From: Epinephelus fuscoguttatus | Taxonomy: Eukaryota; Chordata; Actinopteri; Perciformes; Serranidae | NCBI RefSeq assembly: GCF_011397635.1 | Contig: NC_064775.1 | Coordinates: 19,326,954-19,390,953, forward strand | Length of the DNA: 64,000 bases | Direction: 5' to 3' | Shown here: positions 55,397 through 64,000 of the stretch, piece by piece | Layout: each line of letters starts with the position of its first letter | How positions within the stretch are numbered: the stretch's first letter is position 1 | Translations under genes and position numbers: made by a program | Notes under the pieces: model-generated | Seen by the model: the letters and a program-made list of their open reading frames with translations, nothing else | Database searches by the model: none | Told to the model about the DNA's origin: nothing

Positions 55397-56112
55397 GCAG
55401 GACTTTAACTTGTAACAGAGCATTCTTACAGTGTAGTATTCTTACTTTTACTGGAGTAGGGATATAAATTTTCTCCTGCTCCAAGCCCTGTCTGAACTGT
55501 GACGCTGAAACACTCACCTGACATACTTGTTGTGGGAGAGCAGTCAGCGATGATTAAAGTATGTAAAAGCCAAAAAACACAAGCACAGTAGAGACCAAGG
55601 GGGTAAAACCACCCAACGAGTCAGTGTAAGTGGTATGAGATGAATATATCATGGCGCGTCGGTGTACACAGCATTACACAAACAGTGAACTTATTTTAGG
55701 AGAGCAGGCCGGGACCTTGTAAAATCTTGTGCAAATATTAAATCAGAAGAGAGTTTGCAGCGCATGCATCAGCTCTCTGGAGTGATGAAGGTAGGTGCTT
55801 CTCAAAGTCAAGGAAGGATCCTTAAATAGCTGAATTTCAAGGAGGCTATGTCATCAAATCCTGCCGAAGGACTGTTCCAATATCAAGGATCCTTCAAATT
55901 CTACTGAGGACAGAGTCCTTCTTTCAAAGATGCATGTGGGTTACTCAAATTTAAAACATGAATTTTCCTTACATTGGACAAACAATTTGTGGACTGTGAA
56001 AATTAGATGTTTTTCTCCTATCTTGGTAAGAGTTGGACAACTCGTAATTTTTCTGTAAAAGAAGAGCAACAACTGGAATACACTGGTGAATCCCAGTGAC
56101 AACAACAGAGTT
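55395..56112. repeat. Duplicated block X-Z-Y, second copy
   Basis: Contains Z (55,593-55,786) between X and Y. The X offset is 522 and the Y offset 716, the difference being exactly Z. The Z borders share only GA. No gene is visible in either copy. Confidence 0.93.
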
Positions 56113-56634
56113 ACACAGAGGCAAGGACTCAAAAATGCAGGCTCTCATCAGAGCAGATCAGTAAAAACAAGTCTTTATTACAGTCCGGATCGGTAACATT
56201 ACAAGTAAACGTTCCACCATAAAAGTTGCTGGCATTTGGCCCAGTGAATTAAGTTATTTTTTCTCAGTCTGCAGCTGCTGCAAGAGGCAGCAAAACATCC
56301 TTTCATTTTATAGTTACAGTTTACTAATATATGTAAAACTCTCCATGGTATAAACAGTGGTTACACAAGCCTCAAAACCAGCCACAGCTCAGCCCTGAGC
56401 AGAGTGACCGTCCACTATTGACCAATCAATAGACTGCAGTGTTCACAGCTCCACCTTTTAGTACTAGATCTGTGTGCTAGGTACCCCAACAGGGGGGTGA
56501 TCAAAACTGGGGACAATACGGAACGGTTCCATTGGTACCATCCACAACTTTTCACAGTGCAGAAAAAAAGCATACCGAACTGGACTGTACCACATTATAC
56601 TGTTCGGTGGAAACGGAAATCCCATTGTTGAGAC

Positions 56635-56803
56635 CAGTGGTGTAGTGGAAGGTATACCCATCTCTTTTTCTGGCTGTTTACAGTAAATCCACCTCTCAGT
56701 CAAAAAGCTATTTGAATACATGGGAGACTATACCCACCACCTCCTCGGCAACCATCCACCTATTAGTACACCCACCACCTTATAAACTACCACTACACCA
56801 CTG
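56635..56803. mobile_element. Small hAT-type MITE
   Basis: 169 bp, ends CAGTGGTGTAGTGG and CCACTACACCACTG, flanked by GTTGAGAC and GTAGAGAC (7 of 8 matching). Confidence 0.82.
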
Positions 56804-57041
56804 GTAGAGACACTAACTTTTCAGTTGGATACATAGCTATTTTTTGCATAACCAAAATCATTAAGCAGTGTAAATACAGTATAGCAGTTATTTTTACATA
56901 ATTATTTGCTTCCCTAATAAGTGTGAGATAAGCAATGATGACAACTCTGTCACTGATGTGTGAATATGGACTGTATGAATATGGAAAAAAATAATAGTGT
57001 TTTGTATCCAAAGACAAATTTATTATGTTCAAGTGCAAAAT

Positions 57042-57558
57042 CTAGCATCCTGTATCGAGCATCGGTGCAGAGGCCACTGTGTCCTCTTCATTTTTAAAGT
57101 CAACCTCTTTGGCACCATCTGCTGGTGCTCCCTGGGACTTTACTTTGAACACATCCCACCTCCCAGGAAGAATCCCCTTGTTAAACAGGAGTAAGGCCAC
57201 ATATGAAAACATGAGAATGGAGACCAGCGCACACAGCATGCTTGACAGGAGAGCGCTGAATGTAAACACCATCCTCTGAAGTGCAACCTGGGAATTTAAG
57301 GATCACAGGAAGACCGAACATTGGCTCTCCACACAACAGTCTCATTACCACTGCAACAAGGTAGCCTGCAATCCCCCCGTAACCGTTGGATACCTCCGTG
57401 AAGAGGACGCAGATCAGTTGGGGAAATATAATGGTGTAAACCAGGTCTGTGCTCAGGATCCAAAACACCATCATGCTGTTGCCGAGGGAGGTGAGGGATG
57501 TTCCCACAATCCCTGCAACCACTATGGAGAGACGAATCACCCACTCTTTATCCGATGC
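57042..57558 (-). pseudogene. slc5a7-like: slc5a7-like copy B, exon 8, 8-nt deletion
   Basis: Acceptor TTTTAG is present. [20 protein letters not shown] continues to [10 protein letters not shown], then the frame is lost because 8 nt (CAAATGGT on the plus strand of copy A) are missing after AGCATG at about 57,240. The rest ([20 protein letters not shown], ending MLDTGC) lies in another frame. A separate 6-nt deletion (codons LQ) is in frame. Confidence 0.9.
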
Positions 57559-57689
57559 CTAAAACAGAGCATATAAAACCTGAGTATATAATCCTCAATG
57601 AAATATCTGTAATGCTATCTACAGAAGAAAAAGTTGCAAAGTAGTTTCTATGTAAATCCCAGCATAAAATTATTATTATTTTTTTTTAA

Positions 57690-58400
57690 GATATTTTTGG
57701 GGAGCATTTTTGCCTTTAATTGATAGTAACACACTCTGGCCACATGAGGTCGCACATTGTCCTGCACCAGGAGGAACCCAGGGCCCAGTACACCAGTGTA
57801 AGGTCTAACAATTGCTCTGAGGATTTCATCCTGGTACCTGACAGCAGTCAGGGTGCGATTGGCTTTGATTTGGAAGTCTGTGTGACCCTCCAAGGATATG
57901 CCTCACCACACCACCACACCACACCACCACACCAGTTTGATGGTGAGTCAGTGATGGTGTAGTGAGGCATATCCTTGGAAGTCTGTGTGACCCTCCAAGG
58001 ATATGCCTCACCACACCATCACTGACTCACCATCAAACTGGTCATGCTGGATGATGTTACAGGCAGCATACCACTGCACCATGGTATCTCCAAACACCTT
58101 CACGCCTGTCACATGTGCTCAGTGTGAACCTGTTCTCATCTGTGAAGAAAACAGGGTGTGGGCAGACCTGCCAATTCTGGTGTTCTGTGGCGAGTGCCAA
58201 TCGAGCTGCACAGTGCTAGGTTGTGAGCACAGGTCCCACTAGAGGCCCTCATGCCACCCTCATGGAGTCTGTTTCTGACAGTTTGGTCAGAAACATGTAC
58301 ACCATTGGCCTGCTGGAGGTCATTTTGTAGGGCTCTGGCAGTTGTCTTGCTTTTGCCTCTCCATTGCATCTATTGTCACTTTCATTTGCACCCAAGCAGG
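57690..58400 (-). mobile_element. Degenerate Tc1/mariner transposase relic in intron 7 of copy B
   Basis: Minus-strand pieces ANGVHVSDQTVRNRLHEGGM (about 58,300-58,240), LTAVRYQDEILRAIVRPYTG and FLLVQDNVRPHVARVC (57,840-57,730) are the helix-turn-helix and catalytic parts of a Tc1 subfamily different from the copies at 4.3-16.9 kb. A local duplication of CCAAGGATATGCCTCACCAC at about 57,890-58,010 interrupts it. No ends seen. Confidence 0.8.
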
Positions 58401-58552
58401 TGAAACTAAAACTGATTCATTTGTGCTTTCAAAATGAACAGATTGATATTACTCCTGAAGATTAACTGGTGTTAAACCGTGACCATTAAGTGTTCCCTTA
58501 ATTTGAGGCTGTGTAATAAAACTCCTCCTTGCTGCTGGTCATTGTACTGAAC

Positions 58553-58590
58553 CTGACTCCTGATGGTCTGGTAGATGTTGGTGGTGAAGA
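58553..58590 (-). pseudogene. slc5a7-like: slc5a7-like copy B, exon 7, downstream piece
   Basis: The last 38 nt of exon 7 (FTTNIYQTIRSQ region) with a GTTCAG donor. Its outer 8 nt (GGTGAAGA, plus strand 58,583-58,590) are duplicated at 61,619-61,626. Confidence 0.87.
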
Positions 58591-58603
58591 GAGAGGGACC
58601 CAA

Positions 58604-58770
58604 CTGCAGTCAAGATGGCCGACTAGGGCGCCGCCATATATCTAGTCTATACCGGAAAGTTGGAAAGTCCCAAGCGGAAGTTTCTTCTTCGTGTAATTTT
58701 TTGCTTATTCGGCGGCCATACTGATTAGCGGGTTGTGTTCAGAGAACGAGAGAAAGGTAAGAAAAATAGT
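58604..58770 (+). promoter_or_regulatory. Promoter-like left end of the transposon with a possible 5' exon
   Basis: CAAGATGGCCG resembles a YY1 site and CCGGAA/GCGGAAGT words resemble ETS sites, both typical of TATA-less vertebrate promoters. They are followed by a good donor, GAAAG/GTAAGA, at about 58,756. The other end has the same motifs in reverse. Activity is inferred, not shown. Confidence 0.4.
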
Positions 58771-58998
58771 CTTTTAATTATCATCCAACGAGTGTGGTAT
58801 GATTTCTAAGATGTAATTCATGCTATTTACAAATGCGATGCATCGAAGAATTAGAGTGTCATGTCTCGTGAAGGCTGTTTCTCCACTTGACTCGATGGTC
58901 TGGGCTAACGTTAGCTTAGCCAAAGAAAGTACGCTAATGGATTTGGCAAAGTTGTATGTCAATTTTTTCAGCGTTTTTGGTGTGTGTATTACCCTATA

Positions 58999-59062
58999 CA
59001 CACACACACGCGCATATTTATTTCTTACATATATATGTATGTGTGTGTGTGTGTGTATAAAT

Positions 59063-59114
<52 letters not shown>

Positions 59115-59130
59115 CGGTAAGATATATAAC

Positions 59131-59161
<31 letters not shown>
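58999..59161. repeat. (CA)n, (TG)n and (TA)n microsatellite cluster
   Basis: Simple repeats inside the transposon. A long plus-strand frame passes through them but is not credible as a protein. Confidence 0.9.
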
Positions 59162-59165
<4 letters not shown>

Positions 59166-59340
59166 CGTGTGATCCTGGTCACATTATTATTACCATCAAG
59201 GAACATATCTGTTGCCCGGACATAGAACTGTTGGCTGTTGGACTCAGGCCGTGTTATTTGCCAAAGGAGTTTTCACATGCCATTATTATGACTGTGTACA
59301 TCTCTCCTCATCCTCATCCATCCTTCAATCATGTCACCAT
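59162..59340 (+). pseudogene. Captured LINE endonuclease-like fragment
   Basis: The plus strand reads [20 protein letters not shown], then [13 protein letters not shown], which resembles the middle of an APE-type endonuclease of fish LINEs. It is short and lacks the flanking catalytic blocks. Confidence 0.5.
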
Positions 59341-59624
59341 GGAAACGACACTTTGGGGGTTTTTTTTTACACTAGTATGTGTGCCACTGCTGTATATATT
59401 GTTGCATATATTCTATTGTATTGTATATATTGTTGTACATTTTATAGCTTTAGCTTGCTTGGGAAATGGAAGGACATTATTGGATGGTCAATTTTATTCC
59501 TTTGGAAAGCATAAAAACAAGAGTGCAGCCTTTACAGCATCACAAGCTATGATTGGATCATGTAACTATTTTTCAGATATTGATCAAAATCCTTCAAGAA
59601 GAAGGCATGACGAGGCTGAAGGCA

Positions 59625-59790
59625 GAGATCACGATGGCCAGTGGCAGCCTCTTTTAAGCCCCTCCACCACCACCCGCTACCACCCACCCCCAAGAGATCA
59701 CGATGGCCAGTGGGAGCCTCTTTTAAACCCCTCCACCACCACCTGCTACCACCAACCCCAAGAGATCACGATGGCCAGTGGAAGCCTGGG
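59625..59790. repeat. Three imperfect ~63-bp tandem repeats
   Basis: GAGATCACGATGGCCAGTGG recurs at about 59,625, 59,694 and 59,761, followed each time by AGCCT and, in the first two, a CCTCCACCACCACC block. Confidence 0.85.
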
Positions 59791-60299
59791 GACCCCCATT
59801 CATTGTTTTTTCATTGTTGTATGTTCATGTATTTGTTTGCCTGTTCTGTTTTATGCTTTTCCCTTGTTTTTGATTTGTGATTGAACTCAGTAAAGACGTT
59901 GTTTACAAAAAAGAGAACTCCAAGTGATGTTATTATTGCCAGTTTGATAGTGTAATATTGTGTTTTATTGGATTCCAGAAATAAAATAGAATTAAAAGAA
60001 GACTGACAATAGGAAAATATAATTATTGCATTCATTTAATAGCTAAACTGGATAATGAACACATCTCTCGACCCAGGAAATGCCTGTTCTGTTGCAGTAA
60101 CAAATGTCTGGTGCCATTGTGTTGCCCATGATGTCCCCACTCATCCCTGAAGATCCCTGGTGGATGAAAATACAACCAGCAGGATTGAAGTCATTTCTCT
60201 AAGCTGCTCTTCTGTGCCTTTGAACAAACGGGGTGTGGGGAGCTGTGTCTGCACAGTGTTTGAATGATATTTGTAGCAGAGGCAGATTAATACACCATG

Positions 60300-60910
60300 A
60301 ATCTACAACAATTTTCCTTCCTCCCAGCAGACTGCAGCATAACACAACACACTTGCCACCACAGACTGATAAAACATCTGCAGCATCTTACTACAGATGT
60401 CAAGAGATCTGAGCTTCCTTAAGAAAAAGAGGCGGCTCTGCCCCTTTTTGTAGAGAGCGTCTATGTGTAGGGACCAGTCCAAATTATTATCCAGGTGTAC
60501 ACCTAGATACTTATGACTTGGCACCACCTTGATGTCCATCCCACAGGTATTCACTGGCTGAAGAGGGGGCTTGGACCCACAGAAATCTATAATCATTTCC
60601 TTGGTCTTTGAGGTGTTCAGTAGGAGACAGTTCTTGTGACTCCAGTCACTGAAGGCTTTTATCAGTTCCCTGTATTCAGATTCCTGCCCATTCCTGCCCA
60701 TGCCACAATAACAGTGTCGTCCGAGTATTTCTGGATGTGGCAGGACTCAGAGTTGTATTTGAAGTCTGCTGTGTACAGTGTGAACAGGAATGGAGCCAGG
60801 ACAGTCTCCTGTGGAGCCCCCGTGCTGCTCATTAATGTCCCAGAAGCACAGTTCTCCAACCTGACATACTGTGCGCTTCCTCTCAGGTAATCTGTGATCC
60901 AGGAGATAAA
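60300..60910 (-). pseudogene. Non-LTR reverse-transcriptase fragment inside the transposon
   Basis: Minus strand: STGAPQETVLAPFLFTLYTA, the degenerate catalytic block YSDDTVIVAW, NCLLLNTSKTKEMIIDF, HKYLGVHLDNNLDWSLHIDA and FLRKLRSLDICSKMLQMFYQ, SVVASVLCYAAVCW. The catalytic motif is SDD rather than ADD. There is one frame break near 60,700. It belongs to the CR1/L2 supergroup; 5' and 3' truncated. Confidence 0.8.
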
Positions 60911-61618
60911 GGAAGGATCATATGATTAATGCGTAATGTCTGGGCAGTAGAACCCTTAAACTGTACCACCAATGATTTACAGTGCCTTCTTTTTTACTGT
61001 TAACATAAATTAATATTAACCATATGCTAATGTGAAAGTAAGTATGACATTTGTTGTGACCATGTGTGCGTGTTGTAACTGCAGCCTACTCTGAAAGTGC
61101 TGTTTATTTGGTTGTGTAAATTCTCATTTTTTATTAATTCTCAGTTTATTTAATCTGAGAATTCAGTTTATTTAACTTTAGTTATTCTTCAGTCCTATTG
61201 TGAATGTGTGTGTGTGTATGTGTGTGTGTGTGTGTGGCCACCACCACACAAACATAATATTTACATTTGTATTCATAACGTTGATATTAAAGTTAAATCC
61301 ATGAAACGTTAGCATTATAACTTAGTGATATTATTGTAGGCTTTTAACTAACTTCTGAGTTTTACAGTAGCCTATAAAGTCGTGGCGAGACAATTAACTA
61401 GTCACTTATACCGTTACGATAAACATGTAACTGCACAAAATGCATAAAATTATGTTATGTGTAAATGTACGTGTTTTTTAAGCTTTTATTTTTGTTTTAG
61501 CTCGGTCATATTTCCGGGATCGAGTGGCGATTAACCAACTTCCGGTTGTGACTTCCGGCATGGATTGGATGTATGGCGGCGCCTTGTCGGCCATCTTGAC
61601 TGCAGCAAGGTACTCTTG

Positions 61619-61803
61619 GGTGAAGATGGTGGTTGCAGACAAAATGTTAGAGTCAGCAGATGACATCACTGCGGCAACAATAACTCCGATGCCAAAAGCA
61701 GAAATGTAGCTTGGGGTTAAATTCTGAAGGATGATGGGCAACACCATGGCCGCCTCTCCTCGCTCATATGGAGATGGAGAACCATATGAGGTGGAGTTCC
61801 AGT
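61619..61803 (-). pseudogene. slc5a7-like: slc5a7-like copy B, exon 7, upstream piece
   Basis: CAG acceptor at 61,804-61,805, then (D)[39 protein letters not shown] and [11 protein letters not shown], where the transposon begins. Closer to classical CHT1 at [10 protein letters not shown] than copy A ([10 protein letters not shown]). Confidence 0.9.
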
Positions 61804-61946
61804 CTGAAATATAGGAGCCAGAACAGACAACAATAAATGCTGATTTCCCAATGTGGAATGTTGGAGACAGGCTCCCAACAATAACTTTTAACAACATGGC
61901 CGCCACAACTACCCTGATATGACAGATTCCTAACAGTCACAATCAC

Positions 61947-62100
61947 CTGTTGAAGCTGCAACAGCTCCGATCAGCACAGATGGGATTCCAGCAATGATCA
62001 CGGCTACTGCCGCCATAAAACAAATGATTCTGGCTGTGGATGTGGAGCTGGAGGAGAGAGTCCTTTGATGGAAATCCTGAATGGCCATATTGCCCATAAT
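61947..62100 (-). pseudogene. slc5a7-like: slc5a7-like copy B, exon 6, acceptor lost
   Basis: 154 nt, as in copy A: (IM)[17 protein letters not shown], then [13 protein letters not shown], with a GTGATT donor. The bases before the exon read GGCAAT instead of CAG, so no acceptor exists at the expected position; the sequence upstream is unrelated to copy A, pointing to an insertion up to the exon border. Confidence 0.85.
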
Positions 62101-62960
62101 ATTGCCGATCATTTGTTCCAGAACCGCGGTCGGACGGTCGGATGAATTTCTGACATGTCAGAAATTTTGGTCGGCCGGTGTGCCGGATTAACTGGTGTTG
62201 AATCAACTGGTGAAACAGATGTGTGGTAGGCGTGGCCTTTGTGAACCCGTTGTCAGCTAACCAGGAAATAAACATTGCGATCACTTCGCATCTGTATTTC
62301 ATTTCATTCATTTCATTTCATGATACAGTATACTGGTCTGGACATTATTCACATTAATGAATCTCCATTTCCACTGATATCCTCCAAAGATGCGTTGAGC
62401 CACAGAGATGTCAAGCCAAGACGAGAGCCAGGAGAGCATGATTCCCTGTGACATTCAGCAAACACTTCACAATAACGTAATAAAAACCTGAATGCATCAA
62501 AAATGTGAGCGGGTTGATATGTTAAAGTCACACGATTTAAGGCTACAATACTAACGTTAGTCCGTGCCTCTGATGATTAGCGTTTCCTACATCTGTGCAC
62601 ACCTGTGCATCCAAATCGCTTTTCTTTTTGGACGTTTCAGCACACAGTATAGCGCAAATCATCAAAGCAAACCACTTTTCCTGCTTCGGCGACATCGGCA
62701 CTTCCGGAACAAATCGGAGCTTTCAAATGTATCTTTATTGACAGCTGTCAACAGGCAGGACAGTCAGCAGGGGGCCGACGAGCCGTTTTCACCCATACAG
62801 TGTGAGCTCTCTGATCGTGCTTGACGATCGGAACGTACAGTGTGAGCACATAAATCGTGAGCTTTGGCCGCACATCGCAGGCGATTCACTCGTACAGTGT
62901 GAGCTGGTATTAATAACAAGATTTTAAAAATCGTACAGTGTATGCTGGCCTTAGAAAAAG
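62101..62960. repeat. Probable transposon-derived segment with TACAGTGTGAGC words
   Basis: Contains a perfect 22-bp palindrome at 62,145-62,166, GGTCGG repeats beside it, and several TACAGTGTGAGC/CGTACAGTGTGAG words at 62,797-62,940 ending CAGTGTATGCTGGCCTTA. The latter type is common at fish DNA-transposon ends. It directly abuts exon 6 of copy B. Confidence 0.5.
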
Positions 62961-62989
62961 TAATAACTTCCATCCTTAAAACGTCACAT

Positions 62990-63560
62990 GTCATGTCACT
63001 CCAATCAACCACTGTTGGTACTGAGGGCTTTAGCCACCTTCTGCTTTCCTGCCAGCAGCACTTATAATCCAAAACAGGTATCTCTCATAAGAAGTAACAT
63101 TGTCCAATGGCAAGGTGCCCAAATATAGCTTCTCTAGTTTAAATGGAATGTCCACCTGGAGTACTTTTTGCAAAACTGTGTGAACCTCCCTCCAGCAAGG
63201 AATTAACAATCCACAAGACCAGAATACGTGATAGTGGCTGGCATCGGAGCACCCATAATGTCTCCAGCAGTTTGAACATTTGATATAGTGACTCTGTTGG
63301 AGTAATGAAGAATCTAATGAGGTTTCTCCAACAAAAGTCTGCATGATGCTGTTTTCAATTGTAGTTCACATAGCTCCTCTCATTCCTCTTCTGTTATACC
63401 TAGGTTTCCTTCCTTAGTCTTAAGTCTTAAGATGTTTTTTTTTTTAATTTGAGTTCAAAACGTAAGCCTCTGTGAAGACTTTTAGTATCTTATTGTCCAC
63501 ATACTTTTGAACTTGAAGAAATCTATAAAAAATTACTATCATTCAAGCCATGCTGCATCT
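62990..63560 (-). pseudogene. L1-type LINE ORF2 C-terminal fragment
   Basis: Minus strand: IKCSNCWRHYGCSDASHYHV, then FWSCGLLIPCWREVH and LGTLPLDNVTSYERYLFWII. The C-x2-C-x6-C-x3-H-x4-C block is the typical C-terminal zinc motif of fish L1-type ORF2. 5' truncated, with frame breaks. Confidence 0.75.
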
Positions 63561-63716
63561 TCAGATTTTGTATAATCATTTTTTTTGCTGCCTACTGCAA
63601 GACATTGATTTCTGTAACAGCAACAATTTTATATGGCATATAAAGTACAAAAGCATAAGTACCTGCAGTCAAAAGCTACATTTTACACATATATAATGTA
63701 CTCTTATTCATCTTAC

Positions 63717-63861
63717 CAGCACTAAAAAAATCATCAATCCATCTCCCGATTTCATCAGACTCAAGGTGGCCAAGCCAGGGGGCCTGATATGTGTGGTTCC
63801 ATGCTGTTGTAGTGATGTCAGTATAAACGCCACTTGTCAGAACAAAGGGGACCCACAGCCA
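63717..63861 (-). pseudogene. slc5a7-like: slc5a7-like copy B, exon 5, acceptor lost and frameshift
   Basis: 145 nt where copies A and C have 144. The bases before TGGCTGTGGG read CACAT rather than CACAG, abolishing the acceptor. The T-run in GATGATTTTTTTAG has one extra T. Sequence: [39 protein letters not shown]. The GTAAGA donor is intact. Confidence 0.88.
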
Positions 63862-64000
63862 ATGTGAAAAGATAAAATCATTCAGCAAAATCTGATTTAA
63901 AAGTCCAGAGTGTAGGATCTAGTGGTGTCCAGCAGTGAAGTCGTGGAACTCAAACTTTTCATGTGTGTTAAGTGTATAGAAGAACTACAGCAGGCAACTT

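Larger units (their letters stand above)
58591..61618. mobile_element. 3,028-bp unclassified DNA transposon inserted in exon 7 of copy B
   Basis: Flanked by the exact 8-bp duplication GGTGAAGA (58,583-58,590 and 61,619-61,626). Excising it with one duplication restores an in-frame exon 7 aligned to copy A. The ends are imperfect inverted repeats of about 70 bp: GAGAGGGACCCAA and CAAGAGTACCTTG outermost, then the shared CTGCAGTCAAGATGGCCGAC, GGCGCCGCCAT and CCGGAA words. An 8-bp duplication fits hAT, P, Merlin or Zisupton types. No transposase is recognised. Inside are a possible 5' exon, captured endonuclease-like sequence, microsatellites, a short tandem repeat and a reversed LINE RT fragment. 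Confidence 0.88.
57042..63861 (-). pseudogene. slc5a7-like: slc5a7-like copy B, exons 8-7-6-5 (upstream exons beyond right edge)
   Basis: Gene order: exon 5 (63,861-63,717), exon 6 (62,100-61,947), exon 7 in two pieces (61,803-61,619 and 58,590-58,553) and exon 8 (57,558-57,042). Lesions: exon 5 acceptor AG is AT and one extra T shifts its frame; exon 6 has no AG at its start; exon 7 holds a 3,028-bp transposon; exon 8 has an 8-nt deletion. The remaining sequence is close to copy A, with open frames between lesions, so inactivation looks fairly recent. Exons 1-4, if present, lie beyond 64,000. Intron 7 holds a Tc1 relic, intron 5 a repeat and an L1 fragment. Confidence 0.88.

Noticed and set aside
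58820..59884. A 354-codon plus-strand open frame
   Set aside because: It runs through (CA)n, (TG)n and long (TA)n repeats and joins unrelated pieces; only 59,162-59,340 looks like real protein relic.
58601..61608. Transposon borders at CTGCAG with a 3-bp CAA duplication
   Set aside because: The wider borders with the 8-bp GGTGAAGA duplication restore the exon reading frame exactly, which the 3-bp choice does not.

Overview
This window is vertebrate nuclear DNA, almost certainly from a teleost fish. The coding signal is split into short exons with GT/AG borders. The rest is mostly fish-type mobile DNA: Tc1/mariner, hAT, piggyBac-like and other TTAA-type elements, L2/CR1-type, I/Jockey-type and L1-type LINEs, MITEs, and long (TA)n, (CA)n and (CT)n runs. 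There are no bacterial operons, CRISPR arrays or recognisable RNA genes.

The one host gene family is a tandem cluster of sodium/choline cotransporter genes of the SLC5A7 (high-affinity choline transporter, CHT1) type, all on the minus strand. Copy A (24,107 down to 9,927) has eight coding exons whose splice sites and phases agree and which join into a 543-residue protein, so it looks functional. The other copies look dead. Copy C (46.2-43.4 kb) keeps exons 2-5; exon 2 carries an in-frame stop and exon 3 is cut by a LINE. Copy D (51.0 kb) is a lone exon 2 with a 29-nt deletion and a stop. Copy B (63.9-57.0 kb, continuing past the right edge) keeps exons 5-8: exon 5 has a lost acceptor and an extra base, exon 6 has no acceptor, exon 7 is split by a 3-kb transposon, and exon 8 has an 8-nt frameshifting deletion.

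Layout. 0-4 kb: near full-length I/Jockey-type LINE (minus) with ORF1 and most of ORF2. 4.3-6 kb: Tc1 element. 7-8.3 kb: TTAA-flanked element with ~350-bp inverted repeats and a P2X7-ballast-like zinc/cysteine ORF. 9.9-24.1 kb: copy A, its introns filled by LINE pieces, an inverted Tc1 pair, and a hAT-like element with a piggyBac-like element nested inside. 24.5-30.5 kb: microsatellites, a piggyBac-like fragment and a candidate transposon with subterminal repeats that carries a zinc-ribbon exon. 30.5-32.4 kb: 5'-truncated L2-type LINE. 32.5-43 kb: MITEs, an antisense L2-type LINE holding a hAT and another LINE tail, and paired repeats at 39.6-40.8 kb. 43.4-51 kb: copies C and D. 51.3-53.5 kb: two inverted hAT copies flanking a segment that has been inverted between them. 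54.9-56.1 kb: near-identical X-Y-X-Z-Y duplication. 57-64 kb: copy B.

Main results for a second look: (1) birth-and-death evolution of the choline-transporter-like cluster; (2) a 3,028-bp unclassified transposon in exon 7 of copy B, with an exact 8-bp target duplication whose removal restores the exon, and promoter-like motifs in its ends; (3) an inversion by recombination between two hAT copies, shown by swapped target duplications; (4) a P2X7-ballast-like ORF inside a transposon. All calls are from reading the sequence; no database search was run. 'By eye' marks identity judged without an alignment program.
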